This document shows positions 35,303 to 47,499 of a stretch of 64,000 nt of DNA, in pieces. Position 1 is the stretch's first letter. Each line of letters starts with the position of its first letter. The notes beneath the pieces are model-generated. The model searched no databases and was not told the origin of the DNA. It saw only the letters and a program-made list of their open reading frames with translations. The translations under genes and the position numbers were made by a program. Source of the stretch: Pholiota molesta (taxonomy: Eukaryota > Basidiomycota > Agaricomycetes > Agaricales > Strophariaceae); the NCBI GenBank assembly GCA_014925825.1, contig JACGCK010000015.1:310001-374000 (forward strand), read 5' to 3'.

Positions 35303-35615
35303 ACGTCCTTCGATTACACTTTACAAATTGAGTTCAACTGCATGTATGAAATCCTTCTATGATAGATCATCGGACTATATAATTTTATCACCCTCTTTAT
35401 GAACCGTCCTTCCAATGTGCGTAATCACACACGAGACACAATATATTTCTCTAAAGGTTACGTTCTAATACGATTTAGGTCAAGATACACATCCTACTGG
35501 GAATCTAATACTTGATTATAATGGCGTCCGAGTTTGTATCGCTTATTAATTGCCGAAGATGGAGCGGTGTGGTATGAGTGATATTAAGTATGAAGGAATA
35601 TGAAAGTTCGTGAGA
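35303..35615. other. Short convergent spacer
   Basis: About 0.3 kb between the stop of the plus-strand membrane protein and the stop of the minus-strand ABC transporter. AT-rich, presumably the two 3' UTRs. Nothing else seen. Confidence 0.4.
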
Positions 35616-38600
35616 TCAGTTCTTCTTCTTCTTGAATGAGGGCAGGAAGCTGCCTTTATGGATGCGGAAAATATATGTCATGAGGAACACCAGGAAAACC
35701 TAGGAAGAAGCAAGGTCAGCTCATTATTCGAGAATACGAAAAGGGCAGGCGAACGTACATTGAACACGACGAAAGCCATCAAGAAACCAAAATTGCGCCA
35801 ATGGTGGCTGTAGTAGATACTGAACGCGCCCTCCAGGAACTGATCCGTCGTACGGACGCTGCAGAATTGACATGCAGTGGAAGCAGACGGATTTTCGAGG
35901 TAACCACCGGCGAACGACATATATGGCGTCATGTATTGCTCGCACGTCATGCCGGACGGCGGGTTGATGGACACGAACTCGACGGGCGAGCAGTTGATCT
36001 GCTGGTTACCGATGGCTTGACCCAACAGGCCCTCAACGAGGTAGGTATAAGGCGACAGATGGTACATCCATCTCCACCACCCGAGAACTCTGTAAGGTTG
36101 TAGGACGCCGTTACTGAATGAAAGAAGTAGGTCAGCTCGTGATTTTATACACTGTTTGATCGGACATACAAAGTGATGACGAAAGAGAACAGGAAGGAGA
36201 ACAGGACCGCAGCGATTTCCGCACTAGGAGACATGGCGGCAACAGCCTAGCGGATGACGATCAGCATTACTCCAGCACATGGCCGAAAGGGAGAAAGTGA
36301 TGAACTCACCTGGCCGAAAGTAGTATAATAGAAAGGGAAAGCAATGACGATCATAAGGAATGTGTAGCCTGCTCGCGAGTTTTCGAAGCCAACGGTCCAG
36401 TACCACGATATGAAGAGGATGAAGGAGCCGAGGACGTTCCATGGGAGCTCGATGAGGATCTGCGATGCCACCAACGCGGACCAGCTGTACATGCGACTAG
36501 GACGCTCGCGGATCTCGTAAATGCTACGCATGTTGATGAAGGGCACTTGTAGCTGATTCGATAGAGGCACACTAAGGAAATCAACGTAAGAAAATATGAT
36601 CGTTCTACGCAGCGTAACCTTACCTGAGAATAGTAGCCATGAAGATCGCCTGAATTCCATATGTAAGCACAACCGCGAATGGAGAATATCAGCGACGTAC
36701 AAAGAGTTTGTTCTGGGTGCCTTGCTGAGTATCCTTCGATTTGAAGAACGTGAAACCGATGAACAGCCCCCGACAGCATTGAGAATCAGCTTCGCCATGA
36801 CATAGCTCGGATCCCGCCAATGCGCCTCCGCATCGCGCTTGAGGAGCTCCCACATCTGATAGAGCCACGACGTCGCGAATTCCGAATGGAGCTCCGCCGT
36901 GACAGCGGGTCGGTTAATGCCCTCGGTGTGGATCACGTCCAGCTCTTGCTGCAGTTCCTTCGACTCCGGTGCCGTCTGCCAGATATCGTACCAGTTCTGT
37001 GCGCTCGTCGCGGTAGCACCAGCGCCAATGACGTCAAGCATGTATTCGGCACTATGAAAATCGGTGAGTGGACGTGCACGTAGGTGGAAAAAAATAGAAA
37101 CGTACGGGTTCTCATGAGGCAAACACTCGCGAGCGCCGTTAGTCTCGAAGTAGGAGATCAACTTGGTGGCGTTTTGACCGAGGTCGCCGAAATAGACAGT
37201 CTGACCACCTTTGCGGAGGAGCAGGATGCGGTCGAATACCTGGAAAAGCTCGGCCGAAGGCTAATAAACGTTTCTATCAGCATACTTTCCTATAACGTCT
37301 CTCAATACCGCGTACCTGGTGAATACTGAAAAGACAGTCAGAAACGAACAACAAGTAGGAAACAGCGAGCGAACACTCACGTGCAAAGAATGGCTTGGCC
37401 GTTATCCGCCAGCTGGCGCAGGAAGGATATGATAGCCCAGGCGCTCTGCGAATCGAGCCCGAGGTAGGCTCATCCAGGAACAAGAGGAGCTTGGGCTTAG
37501 CAGCGAGTTCAACGGCGATAGTCGTGCGCTTCTTGTGTTCATGCTCAGGGATCCGACAGATGCATCCGCGTACGCGACGAGGCCGCACATTTCGAGACAT
37601 TTTTCAACACTGATGAAAAAACCTGTTAGTATGCGTTGTATTCTTGAAGAAAAAGCGACGTACTAAGCTTCCTTCTCAGCGAGAGGGACCGACGGAGGCT
37701 GGCGGAGCTTGGCAGAGAACAGCAGGGCTTCACGGACGGTAGCAAAGGAACATGGGTATCCATCTGCTGGCAGTATCCGCTATAGCAATATCGCATCAGT
37801 ACAACAACCCCACACGGATCCGACAGAGACATACGATTGCGACTGGAAATCGGCGGCAGCGGCTGCCATTAACCAGGCGATCCCCAGTGACCACACCACA
37901 TCCGTCCGCCGCGAGCACGTTCAGCAGCGTCGTCTTCCCCGCGCCCGACTCGCCCATGAGCGCCGTGAGCTTGCCCGGCGCGACGTACCCGGACACGTCG
38001 TCCAGCAGCTTCCGTCCTCCTTCCCGGGATGGGCACGACGTAGCTGATGTTCCGCCACGAAAGATGTCGGTCATGCGGGGCACAGTGGCCTTCCCGACGG
38101 GGATTTGGGCGCGGACACCTTCTCTTCAGCGAACTTCTCGTCCGAGCACCGCCCTCTTCGTCCGGGGCAGCAGCCTTGGCAGGCTTTGATTGGCACCGCG
38201 CCGGAAGAGCGTGATCGGGGTGTCGACGGACGCGGTCGTGGAGTATCGGTGAAGATGAGGAGGGCCAAATGAAAGCACGCCAAACGCGATGTTGATACCC
38301 AGATTCTGCAGCCGCACGGTCAACCGCAGGTCAAAAGAAAAAGAAATATGAGACATACCATCCAGGTATTAGACCACTTGAATCCATAGGACAGTCCACG
38401 AAGCGAGCCCCGTTCACGGTCGACTCGCCAGGGAGGGCGCCCACCGTCGTACACACTTGGTTCGTGAGTGTGACGTTCTCGTAGCCAGGGCCAGCGGGAC
38501 AAGCGACGAACATACTCCGTTGAGGTGCGGAACTCATTGGTCATAACCGACTCAAATCTGTCGGTCGTCTGTAGTCAAATCATCTTCGTATTATCCAGCG

Positions 38601-41228
38601 AGACATACCCATATTTCAAAGGCTAATGATTAAAGTCAGACGATGACACGTTGAGATGTCACCAATAAAACTCACATTATATAAGTGAGCCAGCGGAGCG
38701 CGCCAATCATAGTAGGCTTGGGAATAGAGTATCCTGCCCACAAATGAGACGCAAAATCCGCATACAAGCGAAAGAGAACCTACCGGTGTAGATAGACAGC
38801 GCCAGAGTAGAGATACCAGCGAACTTTGCGCAGCGGCTTCCGACGGGAAGGCAGCAGCAATAGCTCGGAACCAACCCTTCATCGTTAACGACATGATAAA
38901 CAGGAACAAGAAAAAGATACTATAACCCAACGAAGCAGTCGATCAGTCGTATTTCGCCAGCACTCACACTGGAAACACTCACAAAAACTGGCCGCCGATT
39001 TCTGCAAGCCGACCATGAAATACAGGATGATGGCGAAGACGAAGGTCGTGACAAACGTGATGGGGACATCGACGAGCGTCAACGCCAATGCCTCGACGAA
39101 GGGGTGGTAGAATGCGGCCTTTTCGTGTCGGGTACGATGGGCCGTTGGGAGTAGAGGGCGGGGATTTCGGCCATCGTAGACAGCGCTGAGAAAGTAGAGC
39201 ACTTGCATGCTTGTTAGCGTACAGTCGCGGTTCAAACAACAATGCAAACTCACAAGAAAAGGACACCTCCGCGAGAGAAATACGCGCTTGTCGCCTCTGG
39301 GGAGTTCAAGAAAACACTACCGATGATGAGGGCCTGGAATACATAGGAGCTTTGGCGAACACCATTAACGAAAAACCCAAACACTGATAGCACAAGGAGC
39401 ACTCACAACAGCACGAGGAACGTATTCAGCTTGTTCCAATAAATCTGAACCCTCCTGCGCATCACAATCTTCGCCTGCTGAGGATACTCAACAAATAGGG
39501 GCTGCCCGCCAAAAACAAAAATAAGATCAGCCGCCATCAAAACATCGCAACCCCATCACCCCTCTCTCGAGATCAACTCACCTCGTCTTCTGGCTGCGTT
39601 TCGCAAACTCCGCGCGCGCGCTCTCGATGTACGCGCTCTTCCGATCCGGCTTGCCGACGAACTGGTCGAGGTACACCGCGAGCTCCGCCCTGTTCGCCTT
39701 GCCCGCGTCCGAGCCTGGAAGTACGCCGCGAACTCGGCGGCGGTGCGCGGCTGCGTGGTGACGCCCGCGCGCGGGATGCGCCCGTTCGGGTCCGTGACGG
39801 CGACCAGGAAGTCGCGGTGGTCTGGCGGTTGGCCGGCTCGTATCTGGGAGGGATGGGTGAGTCGGGGGTGGTTGGAGGTTGGGGTGGAACGTACCCCATG
39901 TCCATGAAGTATTTCTTGGCTTGGCTCGCGAGGCCGAAGTACACCATCCGTCCCTCGTAGATGACGCATACCTTGTCGAAGTGCTCGTAGAGGGACTCGC
40001 CCGCTTGATAGATAGACACGATAGTCGTCTGCTCGAAGTTGTCGGTCGCTATCCGCAGAGCGCGGACGAACTCTAAAGCTGTACTGGCATCAAGACCACG
40101 GGTAGAACTGGATGCGTGCGCAGCGCGTTAAAAATAAGTAAGACAATGATCTGCGGATCACTCGGTAAGAAACGTACTTGTCCCATGCGCCGACGCAGCC
40201 TCGGGCAGCCAGACCTTCAGCGATAGACACGCGCTTCTTCTCACCGCCGCTGACGCCGCGGATGGCGTTATTTCCGACGGGGGTGGTGAGCGCATGGCGC
40301 AGCCCGAAGATCGTTGCCAGTATGGTGGTAAACTTATTGGTGAACTGTTTACGCGATTGGCCCCCGCGTGCGCGGGGCGTGCGTGCCGCAGCAGCGAAGG
40401 ACAGCGTCTCGCCGACGGAGAGGGAGGGGAAGTGGACGTCGTCTTCGGGCAGTACTGGACGTCGCCACGGAAGTGCTTGCTGAGCTCCTCCGGGGTGAGA
40501 GAGTCGTAGTGGACCTCGCCGTGGACGCCGTAGTATTCCTGCCGTTGGTTGGCGAGTGTTTTGAGGAGGGTGCTGCATCCTGATCCGGGACTGCCCAAGA
40601 CGACTGGTAATTCCTAACTCAGACGAGGCGCATATACACGAATGAAAGGACGTACGAAGCATTTCTCCTGGTTTGACTACGCCTTCAAAGCCATCGAGGA
40701 TATTGCGTAAACTGGGATGGCGGGCGCTTTGAATGTTCTGCAGAATGGCCTTGGGATTGAAGAGGTCTCCAACAGTCGGGTAGTAAGAATTTGCGGCAGT
40801 GACGCCAACAACGCGCAAATCTTTGAAGCCAATTCCGAGAGAACGGGATTTGATATGATGTTCTTCACGCCTATACATTGTCAACGGATGCGCCACATAA
40901 TATAAGAATAAAACGCATACTTTCGAACGGCACGACGCAGCATCTTTTCTAAATCGAAGGGCTCGTCCTCCCGTACACGAATGGTCTCGTCCGTGCTGAT
41001 CGACGACGGGCGCCCTTTAGCTTGCTCATCCGAGTCCTCAAGTTGTTTGCTCATCGTCCGTCGGATGTCCTGGACACCAGCGGGATCGAAGAAGTCGACG
41101 TCGACACGGGATACGGAAGAATTACGGCGACCGCGCGAGAAATCTGGGTGCGTTGTCGGAGGGTGCTCGCCATGATCTTTTTCTTCCTCGAGCGTTTCGG
41201 CGCCGAAAAGTGTAGGTTGGGAAGGCAT
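35616..41228 (-). CDS. PDR-type ABC transporter (ABCG full transporter), many frame breaks
   Basis: Plasma-membrane ATP-driven efflux pump of the pleiotropic drug resistance family, with (NBD-TMD)x2 order. The N-terminus is [22 protein letters not shown]1 shows Walker [10 protein letters not shown], the PEDDVHFP block, signature [13 protein letters not shown] and ACDNSTRGLD-type Walker B context. TMD1 follows ([39 protein letters not shown]). NBD2 has Walker [16 protein letters not shown] and the [18 protein letters not shown] block, and TMD2 ends [12 protein letters not shown]. The degenerate NBD1 Walker A (cysteine in place of the lysine) is normal in this family. About ten or more introns are present. 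Roughly eight single-base gaps (near 40455, 39815, 39720, 39140, 38850, 38695, 38505 and 38390) break the frame while the protein sequence stays well conserved. Confidence 0.88.
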
Positions 41229-44162
41229 GCGGGAGACGGTGCCGAGGGTGTCTCTTCCACGATGGCGTTCAAAGGAATGGATGGCTGCGAGGTGGACATC
41301 TCGAGCAGCGGAAGAGGATGGGGAGGGCCGTGGCCTGTTGTTGTTTGAGTCGCTTCTTAAGAACGCAGCCCAAATTTTGATGAGTCTGCATATCCATGCC
41401 CGGCGGCCATGCAGTTGATAAGACGAGATCAGATGGCGTAATATCGGTTGGCCAACTCGCCCTCGCGGCTTACCGAGGTGCCAAAGGGACGCGTCACGTC
41501 AGTACCGCCCCCCATAGGTCAGCGCCTATCCCGTTATTGTCCTCGCTCGCTGCACGTTTTGCACCAACACCTGCGGATTCCGGCCCATACACCTAAACGG
41601 AACGGTAGTGGTCCTTTCATATTGCAAATCCAAGGCCATGGCTGCGATCGAGTTTTGACCAATCTTTTGCGGTTCCATTATTCCGCGTTACCGGCATCAA
41701 GCTGTAATCATGCTGCCTTGTAATGCTAGATTTTGGTCAGTAACTTGAAACCCGGTTTCTTAGCGATAATTCACCCAAAAACACCATAAGAGGATCTTTT
41801 GTCACCCGGCACGAATCGAAGTCCAAATAAGTTATTACCACACCATGTTGAGTCATGACTTTACAAGCTTACGTCAATTCGGCCCGAGAATTCCCAATTT
41901 GGTGATTGATCGTCTCCGGGATGCCGCCTTTCGTCAGCTTTCGTCAACCTTTTGTGGAGGAGAACAAGAGGAGGAGGAATGAGAAGAGAGCAACAGAAAA
42001 TTAATAATCAGCTCCGGAGAACTGCTCCGGATCTATGTAATCTTGATGAGAAACATCTTATCAATTATCGCCCATCCAAGAGTCTTTTCGCGATTTGCGC
42101 AATTTAGACGTCGATCTTCAAGAAAGCGGGCTGCAGCGATCGAAATCTAAATGCACACTAACGCTAAGTACCAAGTACCTGTCAGGATAGTGAGTAGTCT
42201 CAGGAGCCTCTCCCTGGACCGTCCCAACTCGTATGGGACGCAAATTCGAACCGTGAAGAGTGGCTGGCACCGAGACTGGATATGTAGTGAGCCACTTTTA
42301 GCTCAACCTTAATAATAACAATCGTTATCAAGCTACAACTGCCGTCTCGAAAGTGAAGCTCTGAAGAGCTACTAAATTAGCATCGAAATATCTGTCCAAC
42401 GTTTAGCACCTGATATTCGCCCGACCGCAGCCCGGCGTTCAAGGCAGGACGTATACGTATACTTACCTCAAATAACTACCACCTAAATAACTTCAAGGTT
42501 CAATACGGCCAGATACCGCTACTTACCTGCATCCGTGCCGACCGCGTTACTTACTCATACTCGAAGGCGGCATCTGGCTATGATCTAGAGTCTAGACAGC
42601 TTACCCGGGATTTGACCGAAATAACACGACGGTAGTACATGTTGTATATCATTCAAACATGCACGACACATAGCACTTTCATTCCGAGACTCCCGGTTTC
42701 AATGTTACAGGATTACTGTTAAAATACAGTTAGCTGAACTGTTGAAGCAAGCCCGTCTCTACTGTCAGACAGTAGGCCTGGCGCTGGATGCTGTCGAGAT
42801 TCCATCTGAATCTAATCTCCTCATCACGTCATCTCTGATTCTCTCGACGTGTCTCCTTTCTCTTGCCTTTCCGAGTCTCAGTATGTGCGTTGCCCACTAT
42901 CACCTGCTAAATTATCACTGACATTTTGTGGTTCGATCTTATTTTTCTTATCGCCTTACTTGACTTGTATTCTATCCCTGTGTTTCGGCTCTTATCTTTC
43001 TATCCAACATTCCCGCCTTACCTGTTCTTACTGGCTTTCTCTTAACCTCTCAAAACTCTCTATCTAATCTCTCCGTGGTGTGATGCTTCATAACATCAAT
43101 GACGCGCTCGCCCTATGAAGTTTGCCAATCGTCTGACACGGATGCCGCCGGGATGCGAGTCAATCGAAATGGCATTTGAATACTAAAGCGTTAGCGAAAA
43201 GTCTAAGTTCTAAGTACGATGGATGAATTCGAGAATAAAATGCGTATGAAAAGCAAAGCAAAACGTGCTGCGAAATAATCACGGCCACAGGGGGGCCGTA
43301 TGTATAACCTATGAAGTCAGAGTACGAATCCCAGTCCAAGTCTGTCCAAGTGTATATGCGACACCGACGTGATCGTAAACCAATAGCTGCAAAGAACAAA
43401 GAAGGATGTAAGGAGTCCAAAGAAGGAGGGTAACGAGGCAAGGACAGAGTCTATGTATGCGTGTTCTAGAACGTTCGTAAGAAGGCAGGAAGGACCGCGG
43501 AGGGGGTTGGTGCGGCAATGCAGGGTGATATAATTAAGAAGAGCGTCCATTGCTGATCAGAATAGTGTAAGTGTCGTGATGGGATGCGGTAATTGAAGGT
43601 GAATATCACATGCGTGCACGTATGGAGGATGCATGAATGCGGGATGATATGAAGGAGTGGATGGTGTTTGTATGGTATGGTATGTGTGTAAGTATGCGGA
43701 AGCCTGTGTCGGTGAGAGCGATTAATACATGCATATTATTATGGCCGCACCGCCGTACGAGCGAGGATGCGACCAGTCAAGAAAATGTCTGTGGTGTTAG
43801 GCTTGAGTCCTTGCATTTTTGTTTTCGGATCCGTTCTGTTGTTACATTAGTGATGGTGGATGCGGCAGGGGAATGGAGTGGAACAGGAATCGAAGGAATC
43901 CGGTAACCATTCCATTATCCATATGTCGGAGCCATGCATGATGCTGATGCGTATAAGCGATGATGAGTGGATAGATAGCGAGTGCAGTGGCCTTGCACAT
44001 GTGGTGCTCATGCGCAGCACGCAGTAGACTTCTAGCCTGTCTAGATATATCCCGGTCCAGGCGGCTTCGTGCCGAGTGCGTCGTACCGCGTCGTGTTGTA
44101 CGCGTGTCTTTGCGTGTCGTTTCCAGACGTAGTCGGCGCATACGGCATCTTGGGCATGGTGT
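41229..44162. other. Large intergenic region, ABC promoter side
   Basis: About 2.9 kb with no supported gene. The part near 41230-41600 is the 5' flank of the ABC transporter; an upstream ATG at 41299 opens another frame over its start. The middle (41,700-43,100) is AT-rich with only short frames, and the end is the 3' flank of the tetraspanin. No LTR, array or tRNA was confirmed. Confidence 0.4.
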
Positions 44163-45468
44163 TCACTGTAGGTCAGACCGCGAGCGCGTGAGGACGTCTG
44201 CTGCTATATCCTCGCCATATTGCTCTGCGAGTTGGCTAGAGAATAGTAAGCATCATTGGTCTAGGTCGGACTCCCGTGTACGCACCTGGCATATTTATCC
44301 ATGATAATGGCCATGCTCGTCACGCTTAGACGGTACGCCTTCGGCATCATGCCCTTCCCAAAGCGGTATGTGACATGATTCGCGCAGAGCAAGCAGCGAC
44401 GATGACGAGGAGTTGGAGCGGAACAAGCCCGAATGCGGCGGTATACCAGTGTTTGAGTACCTGGCGCTCGAAATCCAGGTACTGAGCTTGCATCCAGGGA
44501 GAACGCTACGCGCATAGCAGTCTGACTAATGTCGCTTCGACGAACGGAGAGAAATATCCACAGCACTGAAGCTCGTTCTGGATGCGGAGTCTGCCCTCTG
44601 TGCCGAGTCCCTGTGACCATTGTGCATTGAGCTTGCCCTCTAGGTTAAAGCTGCGCCGTTTGTAGGAAAGATAACCGGGAATAAGGAGGAATAGAAACTA
44701 ATCCAGGTGAGGAGAGAGTAGATGGCAAGAAAGAGCGGTTGTTCAGCAAGATCCCGGCCCACCCGACCAGGCAGGTGAATATCCCGATCGCGGCGGCAAT
44801 GGTAGAAGTGATGAGCTCGGTATTGTTTGCTACTCGGACGATGTCAGCTCTTGACCAGACATTGAACCAGGTGAGGAGGCATGCAATCAACCCGACGAAG
44901 GAATATATCGTGAGCTACAGGTTTGTCAGAAAAAAATTGCGTTTGCAGGACGGAAGAAGTGCACTTGCAATGAGATTAGTGAAAAACAGCGTCCATTTGA
45001 ACTTATTCCAACGAGGTTTGCCGTGTCTTGGCGATTTTTCGCCCAGCCCGACTGCTCCCATCTTCCACTCCCTGATGGTCGTCATCGTCGTCGTCCACAC
45101 CGCTCATCCTCGCCTCGCCACTCCGGAATGCCTCTACGCCCCCGCCCATCTTTGGCATCACTCCCGCACCGGGGGTGAGGTCTCCTCTGCCCTTCGAACT
45201 GCGATGCGGGCGTCTCCTCCGCTGCACCAGCTGCGGATTCGAGAATTTGCTCGGGAGGTAGTTGACGGTCAGCGAGACATTGCTGTCGGCTGTCGACAGT
45301 CCCGGCCCTGGCCATCAGGCGCCGAAAATGAATTTCTTGAGCGGGAACGCGACGACACGGGGCTCGAGTATCTGTAACGGTTCGCGTCGTCGCCCTGCAG
45401 CGAGGATGTGAGGATTCGTTGCGGTTGAACGGGGGGTTGGGTGGGCCAAGAGACATGTTTGATGGCAA
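44163..45468 (-). CDS. Tetraspanin family protein (frame-interrupted)
   Basis: Four-pass membrane scaffold protein of the fungal tetraspanin group. A Ser/Arg-rich, Asp-run-containing N-terminal tail (GVDDDDDDHQGVEDG) leads to RWNKFKWTLFFTNLI (TM1), LIACLLTWFNVW, TSTIAAAIGIFTCLVGWAGI (TM2-3), LNAQWSQGLGTEGRLRIQN, and the defining CCG motif in LQCCGYFSPFVEA within the large extracellular loop. VTYRFGKGMMPKAYRL follows TM4, and the C-terminus ends SRSDLQ at 44163. One intron after TM1 appears to use a GC donor (gcaagt). At least four single-base gaps (44740-44400) interrupt the frame. Identity as a tetraspanin is firm; the partner proteins are unknown. Confidence 0.8.
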
Positions 45469-46679
45469 CCTATGAGCGAAACAAGGTCAGCGCTAGGTCA
45501 GCACCGACTTCTACACGCAGTACAACGTCGCGCGATGTCAAAAGGCACTAGTGGAGACGTTTGATAGTTGCTCGTCACCGTCGGCAATCAAGACACAGAA
45601 GAAAAAAAAAGAATGAGAACTGGGAAAAGAACTTGCAGTTGTTCATTGTCCTCTAATGTACGCCCCCTCTCATTTTAGAGTCTACCGATGGAGTCCAGCG
45701 GGATAGGGTCGCCGTGTCGGTGGTGGAAGAGTAAATTGGCCAGGTCGTAGCTTGAACTTGGATGGATTATATGCCTGTTTCTCACGGTTACCTTATCCAG
45801 TTCCTTGGCCCTGATGCCAAGGCCGATGTATAATGAAAACTATGTAAGCCTCATGGGCCCAGTATAGGCCAGCGGCCTGTATAGGCCCTAGGAAACCAAC
45901 TCTGGGATACATATTGTGGAATTCTCAAAGCTGACTTGCGTTTAAATAATACGCTGAGGAGATGACTTTCACCAGCGCGCACTGGTCAGTGATCATCATT
46001 CGGCGACCACCTTGAAGTCAGTGCACCATATTGGGTGTTATCATCAAAACATGGAGGCGTAAGCCTGTGTAGGGATACGAGTGATAGACTGCGTCATTTG
46101 AGTACGATATCGATTCTTGCGAATGTTATTAGCCTAGCCATCATCACTCAAAATTGAACAAAACACATGCAGCCATAACGTAGAGCATTGGTGATGCAAA
46201 AAATTGGGTCTGTGCCATTCGAAAGAACTGAATATGACAAAAATATTATAGTTTCATCTAAGTTCCTCAAGAGAGGACGGCTCTCATCTGTTCCTCAACA
46301 CGCCCCATTCTCAGACATGCCGTTTACGAGCCGCTTCAAAACAAGCGCTCGTGTTGTCTGTGATGCCATCAAAATATGACAGTTCGCGTCATTGGGCGAC
46401 ATTCAAATTTGAGTACTTCTTCTGAAGTGTTCATTGAACGTTCAATGTCTCTCTGCAGAGACGTCGCCAAAGTATCCCTCCTCCTCGCCATGAACCTATC
46501 TGTGCAACTGTGTCTTAGAAGCACCAGTGCCAGTTGACTGTTTTGGTCCAAACTGTAATTGGCGTCAGATGACATTACCGACGATTGCGTTCGATCACAT
46601 ATAAAATGGGTATCTTAGACATTTTGGGAGACCGACAGTTTATCCCTGATTGCGACAGACGACCTACACATATCACACT
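45469..46679. other. Intergenic stretch between tetraspanin and small gene
   Basis: About 1.2 kb containing the 5' flank of the minus-strand tetraspanin. A GC-palindromic patch near 45868-45896 (taggccagcggcctgtatag) is the only structure noticed. The frame at 46188-46379 has no recognisable motif. Confidence 0.35.
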
Positions 46680-47097
46680 ATGAACAAAATTCTGGAAGTC
46701 AGGTTTGTGTCGCCTTCTACATACCCTGGTCTAGAAACTTGATTAATGACCTTTCGTCTTGCAGTAAGACCAACGTCGAAGGCGTCATACAAGACGCTGT
46801 AGGTCGTTGTCCACTGCAAATTGCACCCAATCGTTTTAATTGGTCTCACTTAACTAGGTGGGCTATGAATCAATCGACGAGAAGCATCGCAAACAGGAGG
46901 TACGAGAGAGCGGCGATGTTACAGTCCTCGATACGGATGAATATTTTCCTACGTTCGCACGCGAGTCGAAAGCGCAGAGTACGTTAAATTTCTACTCGAC
47001 CTTCGATTCTGTTTTGATTATTGATCTTGCCTTTTGCCTTGGAACGTTGTAGAAATGTTCGACGGGATTCGAAACGCGCGAGGGAGGATCTAAATGA
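46680..47097 (+). CDS. Small hypothetical protein, four exons
   Basis: A small gene inferred from splice signals. Exons 46680-46702, 46765-46798, 46858-46978 and one from about 47053 to 47097 join in phase to give about 73 residues, starting MNKILEVSKTNVEGVIQDA and rich in Asp, Glu and Lys. Introns are 59-75 bases with good GT-AG ends. No family is recognised and an alternative last-exon frame is possible, so this is a tentative model between two better supported genes. Confidence 0.35.
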
Positions 47098-47499
47098 CTT
47101 TAACGTTGACTCCTCACTTTGAGGTATCGCCAAGATATCGCGTCTCGGAGGAGGCAGTCTACTTATCATCATGCGGAGGAAGGTTCTAGTCTGAATCGCG
47201 TCTATTTCTACATCTATTTCTTATTTATTATGTGTCCAACCATCAATCGTCACAGAGTCTTTACATCTACTTACCTGTTTGAAGATAGCAGCCATCGACA
47301 GAGTTATAGATGTATATTCTTACAGAAGTCTTTCAGTTGGTCAATGTGTGATATCTGGATGATCCTATTTGTTGGTAATCATTAGTTGTTCGCCCAAATT
47401 CAAAACCAAGTGTCCACACGAGTAAAAAAATCTTTCGTGTTTATTTCAATTCTCAACGAAAAATGATTTGCCAACGATCTGGCAGCTATTCGTCTACCC
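47098..47499. other. Convergent spacer
   Basis: About 0.4 kb of AT-rich sequence between the small plus-strand gene and the 3' end of the minus-strand dehydrogenase gene. Presumed 3' UTRs; nothing else seen. Confidence 0.4.

Noticed and set aside
34567..35331. 254-codon frame overlapping the single-pass membrane protein
   Set aside because: It overlaps in another frame in very GC-rich sequence; the accepted frame has the membrane helix and an earlier ATG.
42180..42270. Possible tRNA gene, suggested by a B-box-like ttcgaaccg near 42246
   Set aside because: The flanking bases do not form a T-stem or acceptor stem on either strand.
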